Assembly: GCA_002395835.1 (NCBI GenBank)
Contig: DGVD01000020.1
Location: 10,724-74,723, forward strand
Direction of reading: 5' to 3'
From: Bacteroidales bacterium UBA4293
GTDB taxonomy: Bacteria; Bacteroidota; Bacteroidia; Bacteroidales; Bacteroidaceae
Length of the DNA stretch: 64,000 nucleotides
Shown: piece after piece, positions 8,471 to 17,267 of the stretch
Numbering within the stretch: the stretch's first letter is position 1
How the letters are laid out: every line of letters begins with the position of its first letter
The notes under the pieces: generated by a model
What the model was told of the DNA's origin: nothing
The model's input: the letters and a program-made list of their open reading frames with translations, nothing else
Databases searched by the model: none
Program-made: the position numbers and the translations under genes

Positions 8471-9733
8471 ATGGATATAGAAACGCTTAACATAAGACCT
8501 GCTACTTTCGACGATTCTGAATTTGTAGCAAAAAGTGTCATGGCTGCTTTAGGCCAGGATGAAGTCTATGCTACTCCACTCCCCAAAAGGACAAAGGCAA
8601 TGATAAAAAGAATAACTAGTATTTGTCAGCGCGAAGACGTCCTATATAGTTGGAAAAATACCTTAATCGCTGAAATAGAAGGAAAGCCTGTTGCAAGTCT
8701 TACGGCATACAATGGAACAAACTACAAGGAGATGAGAGAAAGAACTTTTGCTCTTTTTGACGGACCTTTAGATTTTGACATTGATCTTATGCAAGATGAG
8801 ACCCATGAAGGCGAATACTATCTTGATTCTGCAACTGTTCTTCCTGAATACCGTAATCAAGGAATCGGAAGGAAACTCCTTCTTGCTGGTATTGAAACAG
8901 GGAAAAAACTTAGCATACCTCATGTAACTCTCCTAGTAAGCCCCAATAATCACAAAGCCAAAAAATTATATCGTTCATTAGGATTCCGTGAAGCTGGAGA
9001 AATATATGCCTTTGGAGAAAATTATCAACGAATGAAATTAGATACTGCAGATCCTATGCGTATTGATATTCTGACTGTTCTTCCAGAAATGCTTGAAGGA
9101 TTCTTAAACTGTTCCATTCTAGCCCGTGCTCAAAAGAAAGGACTTGTAGAAATACATGTTCATAATTTAAGAGATTGGACTTTAGACAAGCACAAAAGAG
9201 TAGACGACTATCCTTATGGTGGATGCGCTGGTATGGTTATGCAATGTGAACCTATAGATCGATGTATTGAGAGCCTTCAAAGGGAGCGAGAATATGATGA
9301 GGTGATTTTTACAACTCCAGATGGAGAAAAATTCGATCAACCTATGGCCAACATGTTTTCTATGAAAAAAAATATCATTATTCTTTGTGGTCACTTTAAA
9401 GGGGTTGATTATAGAATTCGCGAGCATCTGATTACCAAAGAAGTAAGCATCGGTGATTATGTTCTTACCGGTGGAGAATTAGCAGCTGCTGTCATGACAG
9501 ACGCCATTGTTCGTATTATCCCTGGTGTAATCGGAGATGAACAAAGTGCATTATCAGATTCTTTCCAAGACAACCTTCTTGCACCTCCTGTTTATACTAG
9601 ACCTGCTGATTATAAAGGTTGGAAGGTTCCTGATGTCCTTTTATCAGGACATGAAAAAAATATTAGGAACTGGGAATTAGAACAAGCTATTGAACGTACC
9701 AAAAGATTACGACCAGACCTTTTAAGTGACTAA
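8471..9733 (+). CDS. trmD: GNAT acetyltransferase fused to tRNA (guanine37-N1)-methyltransferase TrmD
   Basis: 420 residues in one frame. Residues 1-191 are a complete GNAT domain with the acetyl-CoA loop RNQGIG (128-133) and the C-terminal LYRSLGF. After a four-residue linker, residue 196 (ATG at 9056) opens a full-length 225-residue TrmD. That part has DDYPYGGCAGMVM, the SAM-site CGHFKGVDYRIREH and the trefoil-knot segment DYVLTGGELAAA. TrmD methylates G37 of tRNAs reading CNN codons and prevents frameshifting; it is normally a separate protein. No stop or frameshift lies between the halves, and no second TAnnTTTG box was seen just before 9056. An internal start at 9056 is still possible. 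The 3' end overlaps the convergent MORN-GH25 gene. Confidence 0.9.
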   Translation: MDIETLNIRPATFDDSEFVAKSVMAALGQDEVYATPLPKRTKAMIKRITSICQREDVLYSWKNTLIAEIEGKPVASLTAYNGTNYKEMRERTFALFDGPLDFDIDLMQDETHEGEYYLDSATVLPEYRNQGIGRKLLLAGIETGKKLSIPHVTLLVSPNNHKAKKLYRSLGFREAGEIYAFGENYQRMKLDTADPMRIDILTVLPEMLEGFLNCSILARAQKKGLVEIHVHNLRDWTLDKHKRVDDYPYGGCAGMVMQCEPIDRCIESLQREREYDEVIFTTPDGEKFDQPMANMFSMKKNIIILCGHFKGVDYRIREHLITKEVSIGDYVLTGGELAAAVMTDAIVRIIPGVIGDEQSALSDSFQDNLLAPPVYTRPADYKGWKVPDVLLSGHEKNIRNWELEQAIERTKRLRPDLLSD

Positions 9734-11652
9734 TTGAAAGTCTTTAGATATTCTTCAAAACGTTCCTTAGAACCGTTAAATACATTGATGTCTACATCAC
9801 TTTGTATACCGCTTACTTTACCATCCGGTGAGATTTGCCAATATATCATATGTGAGTAAGGTTTAAATTCTCCATAGCGAGCTACCCAAAGATCATAACT
9901 TTGGATTTCCTCAGATGCCTTACTCAAGTGATTTCTAATGAACATTTGATTAACATAGAGCAATGGTTTTACACCAAATTTAGCCTCAACTGTTTTTAAC
10001 CATTTCAAGACTTGCTCAAACATTATCTCATCATTTCCCCATCGATCTTTTATATAAGAATCTGTGGGTTCTAGATCCAAGACAGGAGGTAGGTCTCCTT
10101 TTTTATAAATTGTGTTTTTAAAAAACCAAGCCAATTGTTCTTCAACAGGAGCTGAAGAGAAAAAATGATATGCACCAACGTGTATACCATGATTTCTAGC
10201 CTGCTGATAATCAGATTTAAAATAGCTATTTAAAACTGTTGCACCTTCAGTAGCCTTAATATAAACAAAGGATATAGGATAGGAAACAATTCCACTTATT
10301 CTCTTTTCACTTCTAGTTCCTAATGATTTAATACGCAAATATTTCCAAGAAATATTACACGCCTTCCTATAACGATTTATGTGTTGGTATCTAGCAATAT
10401 CTATCCCATAAACTCTATCAGCCGTATAAAGCAACCTCTCTCCTTCGAATTTATCATCCTTCCAACTTCCACACTGCACAGTTCCATCTGCATCTACATA
10501 CATACCAAAATCCTGTCTCTGACCATCAGCCCAAGAACCATAATAAATGGAACCATCAGCATAAAACCGCTCACCTGCTCCATCAAAAATCTTGTTATCC
10601 CAAAATGCACCATTATAAGAACTTCCATCCGGATAAACCACATTTCCACCCATCAAATATCCTTCTTCCCAATCACCAGAATAAACTGCATCATCTTTGT
10701 CCTTGAACCAACCACTCCCATGCAATAAACCATCTTTCCACAAACCTTGGCTAATACTACCATCATTATAAATACATATGCCCATTCCATTTGGCATATT
10801 AAACTGGATCTCACCTGAATACTCAAAAGATTCACTTTTAAGTTTTCCGACATAACCAAATAATTCAGAAGACACAGAACCCTTTGTAAAAGAATCAGTT
10901 TCGCAACTTAAATCTGAAACTCTAAATAAAGGATTTATTATAGATTTAGCATTAACAGGGAGCCCCTTTTCTATTAGTTGAGTTTCAGCTTTGTTCTTTT
11001 TATAAACAACCGGTCCGCATGTATATTTTCTTCTTCTCCCCTCTGGACTATAATAAGCAAACACTTTTTGAACACGTTGCCACTTCAGAAAAGAAGATGC
11101 CTGAACAAACTTTTCAATCGTATTACTCAAACTATCTAAATAATCTAGTTTAGCCAAACACTCAGCATACAAAGACTTCATCTCCTCAAATCCATCATCG
11201 GCATGCATATGAGTTTGTACATAATACTCCAGTTCTTTAATCTGCTTATTCAGGACCTGGCATTTACCCAACAAATAATTATTCGATTTTTCTAAAATTA
11301 AATCATTATTAGAACAAAAATAAGCACTATCATAAGGTGAGTAAAAGGCATTCTTTTGCAATTTGATTTTACCTGCTCTAGAAATGAAGAAACCAACATC
11401 GAGACTTCTTTGTACACAATCTTCCAAAGAAAAAGAAAGTTTTGAAAGACCTTGTATAGTATCTACAGAAGAAAAGTACAAGGTATCAACCCCATTTGAA
11501 ACAAGATAATAGTCGATGCTTTCAAGCAAGACTGCAGCGCGTTGTTTTTGGCTTGTAGAGACAGGCCAAAAAACAAAAGCATGAATTCCTATCAAAAAAC
11601 AAAACAAAAATCCTACAATATACAGAAATTGATTCTTCGTAAGATTCCTCAT
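9730..11652 (-). CDS. membrane-anchored MORN-repeat protein with C-terminal GH25 lysozyme-like domain
   Basis: 640 residues from ATG 11652. An upstream in-frame ATG at 11721 would run into pyrD. A transmembrane helix (about 8-27) is followed by a region with coiled-coil-like segments. About six MORN repeats follow (roughly 275-413, units such as DGSSYNGAFWDNK and DGSIYYGSWADG). A GH25 muramidase-type barrel (about 414-640) ends the protein, with YGIDIARYQ, FVYIKATEG, HVGAYHFF and the acidic pair in VLDLEP. GH25 enzymes cleave peptidoglycan glycan strands; the anchor would place this domain in the periplasm. The barrel has an insertion of about 20 residues after the first strand. It starts 23 nt after pyrD and may be co-transcribed with pyrK-pyrD. 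Confidence 0.85.
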   Translation of the reverse strand: MRNLTKNQFLYIVGFLFCFLIGIHAFVFWPVSTSQKQRAAVLLESIDYYLVSNGVDTLYFSSVDTIQGLSKLSFSLEDCVQRSLDVGFFISRAGKIKLQKNAFYSPYDSAYFCSNNDLILEKSNNYLLGKCQVLNKQIKELEYYVQTHMHADDGFEEMKSLYAECLAKLDYLDSLSNTIEKFVQASSFLKWQRVQKVFAYYSPEGRRRKYTCGPVVYKKNKAETQLIEKGLPVNAKSIINPLFRVSDLSCETDSFTKGSVSSELFGYVGKLKSESFEYSGEIQFNMPNGMGICIYNDGSISQGLWKDGLLHGSGWFKDKDDAVYSGDWEEGYLMGGNVVYPDGSSYNGAFWDNKIFDGAGERFYADGSIYYGSWADGQRQDFGMYVDADGTVQCGSWKDDKFEGERLLYTADRVYGIDIARYQHINRYRKACNISWKYLRIKSLGTRSEKRISGIVSYPISFVYIKATEGATVLNSYFKSDYQQARNHGIHVGAYHFFSSAPVEEQLAWFFKNTIYKKGDLPPVLDLEPTDSYIKDRWGNDEIMFEQVLKWLKTVEAKFGVKPLLYVNQMFIRNHLSKASEEIQSYDLWVARYGEFKPYSHMIYWQISPDGKVSGIQSDVDINVFNGSKERFEEYLKTFN

Positions 11653-11675
11653 TTTTATGATTATTTTTTGACAGA

Positions 11676-12590
11676 TTAATAATCTTTCAACGAACCTACG
11701 ATTTCCAATAGACTCTTGCAACCATGTGCATCAAGCCAATCATTGATTCCATTTTTAACCTTAATTGAAACTGCTGGGTCTATGAAATTTGCAGTTCCTA
11801 TTTCAATAGCACTTGCACCTGCCATAAAAAACTCAATAGCATCGTGAGCATTAACAATTCCACCAAGTCCCACAACTGGGATTTTTACTGCTTTTGCCAC
11901 CTGCCATACCATTCTCACTGCCACAGGACGAATTGCAGGTCCACTGAGTCCTCCTGTATTAATAGAAAGCATAGGAATCCGTTTTTCTATATCTATCACC
12001 ATTCCCATCAATGTATTAATCAAGGAAACAGAATCAGCACCAGAGGCCTCTACTGCTTTAGCAATACTTGCTATATCCGTAACATTGGGTGACAGTTTGA
12101 CGATAAGTGTTTTCTTATATACCTTTCTTACAGCTTTGACCACTTCAGATGCGCCCTCACATGTAACACCAAATGCCATTCCACCAGATTTCACATTTGG
12201 ACAAGAGATATTCAATTCAATCGCTGGAATCTTATCTAATTCATTGATTCTTTCAGCTGTAGCTACATAATCCTCTACAGTAGAACCTGAGACATTAACG
12301 ATCATATTAGTATTAATGTCCTTAATGTCAGGATAAATATGATTACAAAAGTAGTCTACACCCTTATTCTGAAGTCCTACACAATTCAGCATACCACTTG
12401 GGGTTTCTACCATCCGGGGATAAGCATTTCCTTCTCTATGATTCAAAGTGGTACCTTTAACTATAATACCTCCCAAATCCTCCAGATTGATGAAATCCTC
12501 AAACTCCTTACCATACCCGAATGTCCCGGAAGCAGTCATTACGGGGTTCTTCAACTCCAAAGAACCTATTTTAACTCTTAAATCTGCCAT
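11676..12590 (-). CDS. pyrD: dihydroorotate dehydrogenase B, catalytic subunit
   Basis: 304 residues, class 1B. FMN-binding segments include ASGTFGYG near the N-terminus and GLGGI toward the C-terminus. The catalytic-base Cys130 sits in NISCPNVKSGG, which separates class 1B from the serine-based class 2 enzymes. It oxidises dihydroorotate to orotate and passes electrons through PyrK to NAD. It overlaps pyrK by 13 nt, which indicates translational coupling of the two subunits. Confidence 0.96.
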   Translation of the reverse strand: MADLRVKIGSLELKNPVMTASGTFGYGKEFEDFINLEDLGGIIVKGTTLNHREGNAYPRMVETPSGMLNCVGLQNKGVDYFCNHIYPDIKDINTNMIVNVSGSTVEDYVATAERINELDKIPAIELNISCPNVKSGGMAFGVTCEGASEVVKAVRKVYKKTLIVKLSPNVTDIASIAKAVEASGADSVSLINTLMGMVIDIEKRIPMLSINTGGLSGPAIRPVAVRMVWQVAKAVKIPVVGLGGIVNAHDAIEFFMAGASAIEIGTANFIDPAVSIKVKNGINDWLDAHGCKSLLEIVGSLKDY

Positions 12591-13354
12591 AACAAATCGT
12601 TGATATTAAATACAGGACCATCTTTACAAACACATTTATGCCCTTCTGTTGTGTTTTCCACGCAACATAAACAAGCACCAACCCCACAAGCCATCTTATT
12701 TTCCAAAGAAACTTCACATTCAATCCCTTCAGCTTTGGCATAGCGTGCTACTGAAATCATCATGGGTTTTGGACCACAAGCCGAAATTCTATCAAATCTG
12801 ATTTGATTCAAAATGGAATGCTGAGTTACAAAACCTTTTTCACCCATTGAACCATCTTCTGTTGTGGTATATACCGAACCCAACTCATGGAACTGATCCA
12901 ATTCCAAAAGATCACTAGCGCTTTTTGCTCCCAATAAAAAAGTAGGTTCTGCACCTATTTCTTTTATACACTTTCCAAAATAAAGTAATGGTGCAATTCC
13001 CACTCCACCACCAACTAAAAGAATTTTTTGCTTAGGACTTAAGGGGAGGGTAAAACCATTACCAAGTGGTAGGATAACGTTAACGATCTCTCCAGATTGA
13101 ACTTTTGCTAAAGTTTTAGTGCCTTCACCAACTTTTGCTATAAGAAACCATACCTCATTTCGCTCATAATCTACATAATTAATAGATATGGGACGACGTA
13201 AAAAGGTATTTTTAGAACCATCGATGCGGATTTCGGCAAACTGGCCTGGCAGCATTTCAGGTAACTTAGAATCATGAGTAAGTTTTAGTAGAGCATATCG
13301 TGGATGAGGAGAAGAATTTTCCACAACCCTTAGATCTAAAATGTATTTCTTCAT
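12578..13354 (-). CDS. pyrK: dihydroorotate dehydrogenase B, electron-transfer subunit
   Basis: 258 residues. It has a ferredoxin-reductase-like FAD domain (RRPISI at about 54-59) and an NAD-binding loop LLVGGGVGIAPL. A C-terminal [2Fe-2S] cluster is visible as ACGVGACLCC followed by a later CVC. It carries electrons from the PyrD FMN to NAD. It lies directly upstream of pyrD with a 13-nt overlap, the classic pyrK-pyrD pair. Confidence 0.95.
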   Translation of the reverse strand: MKKYILDLRVVENSSPHPRYALLKLTHDSKLPEMLPGQFAEIRIDGSKNTFLRRPISINYVDYERNEVWFLIAKVGEGTKTLAKVQSGEIVNVILPLGNGFTLPLSPKQKILLVGGGVGIAPLLYFGKCIKEIGAEPTFLLGAKSASDLLELDQFHELGSVYTTTEDGSMGEKGFVTQHSILNQIRFDRISACGPKPMMISVARYAKAEGIECEVSLENKMACGVGACLCCVENTTEGHKCVCKDGPVFNINDLLWQI

Positions 13355-13382
13355 TCGTAAACTCCATTAATCATTCTGTAGC

Positions 13383-13390
13383 CAAAGATA
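13383..13390 (-). promoter_or_regulatory. -7 promoter box for pyrK-pyrD
   Basis: TATCTTTG on the minus strand, 28 nt upstream of the pyrK start, between it and the XRE regulator stop. Confidence 0.6.
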
Positions 13391-13409
13391 ATACATTTTT
13401 TTTATTTGA

Positions 13410-13955
13410 TTATTTTCTGGGAACAAAAACTTCATAGGTATCGTCATCGTAGAATACTTGAATCTCTTTCACCTTCCTTAATGGTTTGTCAATTATTTTT
13501 ACCATCTTTATATCCTTAGAATCTGTATAACTTTGTGCCATTTGGTAACCGGACGCTAGAGTTTGCCCAGGAAACTGTTCATTAGAAATTGATGAGTGAA
13601 CAGATTTTGATGGAATAGCACTAGGAGAAGTTCTATCCATTGAATCAGACTGTAATTTAGAATCAGGAAATAAATCACCACTAAAATGTAAAGCATGATC
13701 AGGCATGTCACTCTGGTCTTTTTCTACTAAAGAAGAAGATACTTCAGAATTTAACATGGAACCTTTACCATCGAGCAACCATAATAAATTTACCTCTGGA
13801 AAAGCAGAACGAATATTCTGCACAATTTCTAAAGATGGTTTGGTTTTACCTTTTAATATATTACTAAGAGTAGCAGCTGCAACTGAAATTTTTTCTGCAA
13901 ATACATTTTGGTTATAACCTGAGTACTCAAGTAACTCCCTAATCCGATCTTTCAT
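13410..13955 (-). CDS. XRE-family helix-turn-helix protein
   Basis: 181 residues. The N-terminal 65 residues form an XRE-type HTH (QNVFAEKISVAAATLSNIL, then GKTKPSLEIV and LLWLLDGKG). The remainder is Ser-rich and probably disordered, then ends with a short basic segment (KVKEIQVFYDDDTYEVFVPRK) that may form a beta hairpin. No effector domain is recognised. It lies upstream of pyrK on the same strand, but pyrK has its own -7 box, so a role in pyrimidine control cannot be claimed. Confidence 0.85.
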   Translation of the reverse strand: MKDRIRELLEYSGYNQNVFAEKISVAAATLSNILKGKTKPSLEIVQNIRSAFPEVNLLWLLDGKGSMLNSEVSSSLVEKDQSDMPDHALHFSGDLFPDSKLQSDSMDRTSPSAIPSKSVHSSISNEQFPGQTLASGYQMAQSYTDSKDIKMVKIIDKPLRKVKEIQVFYDDDTYEVFVPRK

Positions 13956-14019
13956 TTTCTACAATTTTTATTAGACAAGCACGTAAAAATGCCAAAAATA
14001 GACTGTTTTAATGATTTTA

Positions 14020-14027
14020 CAAAGATA
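14020..14027 (-). promoter_or_regulatory. -7 promoter box for the XRE regulator gene
   Basis: TATCTTTG on the minus strand, 64 nt upstream of the start at 13955. Confidence 0.5.
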
Positions 14028-14848
14028 AAACATAATTTCTATTCATACAAGAAAATGAATTGATAATTTTAAATGTAAATTTTAAAATTCAAAATAATAA
14101 AATTTATAGTCATGAATACCAGCGACAGCATACTTTATATTAATGAATTTACAATTGTAAACGCAAGGTAACCTGCTGAAAGTAGAAAGAAAACAAAAAA
14201 AAATAATTATCTGGTTATCTTTTTATTATACTAAGAATAATCTTCAAATATTGAAGTAAAAAACGTGTTCCCTTGATTATATTCTGATCTGAACTGATTT
14301 AAAATTTTACAAAAATCAATAAAATATCTGGCTATCAATGAGTTAATAATATAGAATAAATTGTTATATTTATTCATTTATTTTAATGAATTCATAAAAT
14401 TTACAAACATAAACTTAAATTCATGTCCGAGAAAAGGCTCCAACCTTTTACTTATTTGCAAATCGAATTAAAAAGCATGAATTTATAAAGATAAACCAAA
14501 GAAAAAGAACGCAAAAATCATCCCTAAATAAATGTTAAACGTAAATTTCATGAAGCTGAAAGCAGATTTTTTTGAGAATTTTCTGAAATTTAAAACCAGC
14601 CTTCAAAATTTAAAATTTTATGAGATCCTCAAGGGGTAAAAAGGATAGCTAAATAACTAGTTTTCTGCAGAAAAGGCCCCAAAATTATTGTCTAGAAAAA
14701 GCGTCAATCTAGATAAGAATAAAGAAAAGATAGCTTTCTAACAGAAAAAAGATGAATCTGTAGGGCCAAACCTACCCTAAAATTATAGGAAAATGGGGCA
14801 AAAAGGCACGCAAAAAAATGTTAAAACAGGATTAAGCTCTAACAAGAA
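14028..14848. other. AT-rich gene desert
   Basis: About 820 bases between the XRE regulator promoter and the 3' end of holA. The composition is strongly A/T with long A- and T-runs. I see no open reading frame of useful length, no tRNA cloverleaf, no clear terminator hairpin and no tandem repeat. It could be a decayed gene, an insertion scar, or a host for an unrecognised small RNA. Confidence 0.6.
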
Positions 14849-15865
14849 TCAATGCAGAATAAAATAAATCAGTTCTTGTAGTAATTCACCAGATGAAGCC
14901 ATGCTATTACCAAAACCCTTAGATCTGGCATCAGTTTCCCTGATAGCAGCAATTATATTCATCGTTTTACGAGCACTGAAATTCTTCATCCCTATCATGT
15001 ATTCTTTCACCTGCCAAGACATTCTCAAATCCAAAGCTTCCATCACCCCTGCCTCAGTTCTTGATGGAGCATAGTGAGCCAACATCAAATTAGAGAAATA
15101 AGAGAACAAAGTTGGTAAAACTTTTTGAATAGGATATTCTTTCTGATTTTTGTCAAAATAATTCACAATCCTATTTGCCTTGAAAATATCTTTTGAAATC
15201 AATGCACTTCGAAGTTCAAAGGTATTAAAATCCTTACTGACTCCGATATTCTGCTCTATCAGTTCAGGAGTAATAAACTTGTCACCTTTAATAACTAATT
15301 TATCCAACTCATTTGCCATTCGATTCAAATCAGAACCGATGTAATCCACCAGTAACTCCACAGACTTACTGTCAATACTCATTCCTTTACGTTGAACATA
15401 TCCAGCTATGAAAGGAGGCAGTTCTCGCTCATATAATTTTTTACTTTCAAACAGGAATCCCACCCGTTCAATTTCTGCTGCAATTTTTTTTCTCCTATCC
15501 AGGACACCATTCTTGTGACAAAAGACAAGGATAGTTTGGGGCTGTGGAGACTTTAGATAAACAGAAAGCGGATCCAAATTCTTCAAATTTTGAGCCTCTT
15601 TAACCAAGACGACTTGATAATCGCTCATCATCGGATACCGTCTAGCAGCCATTAAAATGGCATTTATATCGGTTTCTGCACCATAAAGAGTAGTAAAATT
15701 GAAGTCTTTCTGTTCATCGGTCAACACATTACTTGCTATATAATCAGCTATCCGATCTATGTAATAAGACTCTTCACCCATCAAATAATAGATAGGTTTA
15801 AACTGACGCTCTTTTATGCTGCGCACCACTACATCGTAAGTCAACGTTGATTCTTTCTTTGCCAT
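14849..15865 (-). CDS. holA: DNA polymerase III subunit delta
   Basis: 338 residues, matching the HolA family: N-terminal KPIYYLMGEESYYID, the degenerate AAA+ core with VVLVKEAQNLKNLDPL, and the C-terminal clamp-loader collar region. Delta opens the beta sliding clamp in the clamp-loader complex with the dnaX product, also encoded in this window. It is transcribed divergently from the small HsdR_N-like nuclease gene. Confidence 0.9.
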   Translation of the reverse strand: MAKKESTLTYDVVVRSIKERQFKPIYYLMGEESYYIDRIADYIASNVLTDEQKDFNFTTLYGAETDINAILMAARRYPMMSDYQVVLVKEAQNLKNLDPLSVYLKSPQPQTILVFCHKNGVLDRRKKIAAEIERVGFLFESKKLYERELPPFIAGYVQRKGMSIDSKSVELLVDYIGSDLNRMANELDKLVIKGDKFITPELIEQNIGVSKDFNTFELRSALISKDIFKANRIVNYFDKNQKEYPIQKVLPTLFSYFSNLMLAHYAPSRTEAGVMEALDLRMSWQVKEYMIGMKNFSARKTMNIIAAIRETDARSKGFGNSMASSGELLQELIYFILH

Positions 15866-15870
15866 TTCAG

Positions 15871-15888
15871 TACTTTTGACTACTTTTG
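15871..15888 (+). promoter_or_regulatory. two tandem -7 boxes for the HsdR_N-like gene
   Basis: TACTTTTG occurs at 15871-15878 and again at 15881-15888. Both match TAnnTTTG and would give 5' leaders of about 70-85 nt before the ATG at 15966. Confidence 0.45.
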
Positions 15889-15896
15889 CAAAGGTA
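15889..15896 (-). promoter_or_regulatory. -7 promoter box for holA
   Basis: TACCTTTG on the minus strand, 23 nt upstream of the holA start. It directly abuts the plus-strand boxes. Confidence 0.55.
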
Positions 15897-15965
15897 ATGT
15901 TTTTATTCTATAAAACCTTGCTGAGATTTTGATTTTTTAAACCACCTGACCATGTGATTGGAAAT

Positions 15966-16427
15966 ATGGAAATTTTGAAGCCCTTAAATTTACCTCCTTT
16001 TGACCCCAAAATAAGAAAAGGGAAAGATGATAAGCTAAGTATATTTGATCCACTTCGGAATAAATACGTGGCTTTAACTCCGGAAGAATGGGTAAGACAG
16101 CATTTCATTCATTTCCTTATAGAACATAGAGGATACCCTCAGACACTTTTAGCCAATGAGATAGCCATAACTTTAAATGGAACGACTAAAAGATGTGACA
16201 CCGTACTTTATGACATTCACATGTCTCCACAGATGATTGTGGAATATAAGGCTCCTAACATTCCCATTACACAAAAAGTATTTGACCAGATTACCCGTTA
16301 TAATATGGTTCTCCATGTGGAGTATCTCATAGTGAGCAATGGCATGAACCATTATTGCTGTAAGATTGACTTAAAAGAAAACAGGTATACCTTTCTTCAA
16401 GATATACCTGCTTATGAAAATTTATGA
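15966..16427 (+). CDS. small HsdR N-terminal-like PD-(D/E)xK protein
   Basis: 153 residues from ATG 15966 (an in-frame GTG lies at 15954). The segment RCDTVLYD ... MIVEYKAP gives the Asp and the E-x-K of a PD-(D/E)xK nuclease core, as in the N-terminal domain of type I restriction HsdR subunits. No helicase domain, HsdM or HsdS is nearby, so this is not a restriction system. It is divergent from holA. My recollection is that this pairing recurs in Bacteroidales, which would point to a housekeeping DNA-metabolism role; that is inference. Confidence 0.75.
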   Translation: MEILKPLNLPPFDPKIRKGKDDKLSIFDPLRNKYVALTPEEWVRQHFIHFLIEHRGYPQTLLANEIAITLNGTTKRCDTVLYDIHMSPQMIVEYKAPNIPITQKVFDQITRYNMVLHVEYLIVSNGMNHYCCKIDLKENRYTFLQDIPAYENL

Positions 16428-16437
16428 CATTTTCTGC

Positions 16438-17265
16438 TTAGTTTTCCTCTGTCTTTGAGATACGACGGATAGCACGTTTTTTCTTTGGTTTATCTTCTGC
16501 TGTAGCAGGTTTGATTCCTGCCAATTCAGGGTCAACCATGATTCTTCCACAATACTCACAGACGATGATTTTTTTGCGCATACGAACATCCAACTGGCGC
16601 TGAGGTGGAATCTTATTGAAGCAACCACCACAAGCATCACGCTGAACAACTACTACAGCCAAACCATTTCTTGAGTTCTTACGAATGCGTTTGAAAGAGC
16701 TCAGCAAACGAGGTTCGATGTTTCCCTCAATGTTCTTTGCTTTTTCGCGAAGACGCTCCTCCTCTTGACGAGTTTCTGCAACGATATCCTCCAGTTCACT
16801 TTTCTTTGCATCCAGGTCTTCTGAACGCTCTTCTATCTGCTGCCTTCCAGTCTGGATTTGCTCTGTATGCTCCTTTATAGCCTCACTAGCCTCTCTGATT
16901 CTCTTGTTAGCTAATTCTACCTCCAGATTTTGGAATTCGATTTCCTTGGTCAAAGTGTCATATTCACGATTATTGCGAACACTCTTCAGCTGCTCCTCAT
17001 AACGTGCTATCAGACTCTGAGCCTCATTGATATCAGCACGACGCTCTACTAACTGAGACTTTAATTCTTCAACCTCAGTTCCAAGACGCTCCATACGAGT
17101 CTTCAAACCTTCTATTTCATCTTCCAGATCCTGAACCTCCAATGGGAGTTCACCACGTAATGTTTTAATCTTATCAATCTCGGTCAAAATAGACTGCAAT
17201 TGATACAAGTTTTTCAACTTGTCTTCTACAGAAAAATCTGCAGGGTCTTTCTTTTCTTTTGCCAT
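16438..17265 (-). CDS. coiled-coil protein with C-terminal C4 zinc ribbon (CdsZ/zf-RING_7 type)
   Basis: 275 residues. Residues ~20-190 are a long heptad-rich coiled coil (ELKSQLVERRADINEAQ and similar). The zinc ribbon CGGC ... CEYCG (about 208-240) follows, then a short Lys/Arg-rich tail. This family occurs widely in bacteria; it is described as an RNA- or nucleic-acid-associated zinc ribbon and in chlamydiae as CdsZ. The precise role here is unknown. It begins 2 nt after the Nif3-like gene, so the two are co-transcribed. Confidence 0.85.
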   Translation of the reverse strand: MAKEKKDPADFSVEDKLKNLYQLQSILTEIDKIKTLRGELPLEVQDLEDEIEGLKTRMERLGTEVEELKSQLVERRADINEAQSLIARYEEQLKSVRNNREYDTLTKEIEFQNLEVELANKRIREASEAIKEHTEQIQTGRQQIEERSEDLDAKKSELEDIVAETRQEEERLREKAKNIEGNIEPRLLSSFKRIRKNSRNGLAVVVVQRDACGGCFNKIPPQRQLDVRMRKKIIVCEYCGRIMVDPELAGIKPATAEDKPKKKRAIRRISKTEEN

Positions 17266-17267
17266 AA

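Noticed and set aside
15966..16427. Type I restriction-modification system
   Set aside because: Only an HsdR N-terminal-like domain is present; there is no helicase, methylase or specificity subunit in the vicinity.
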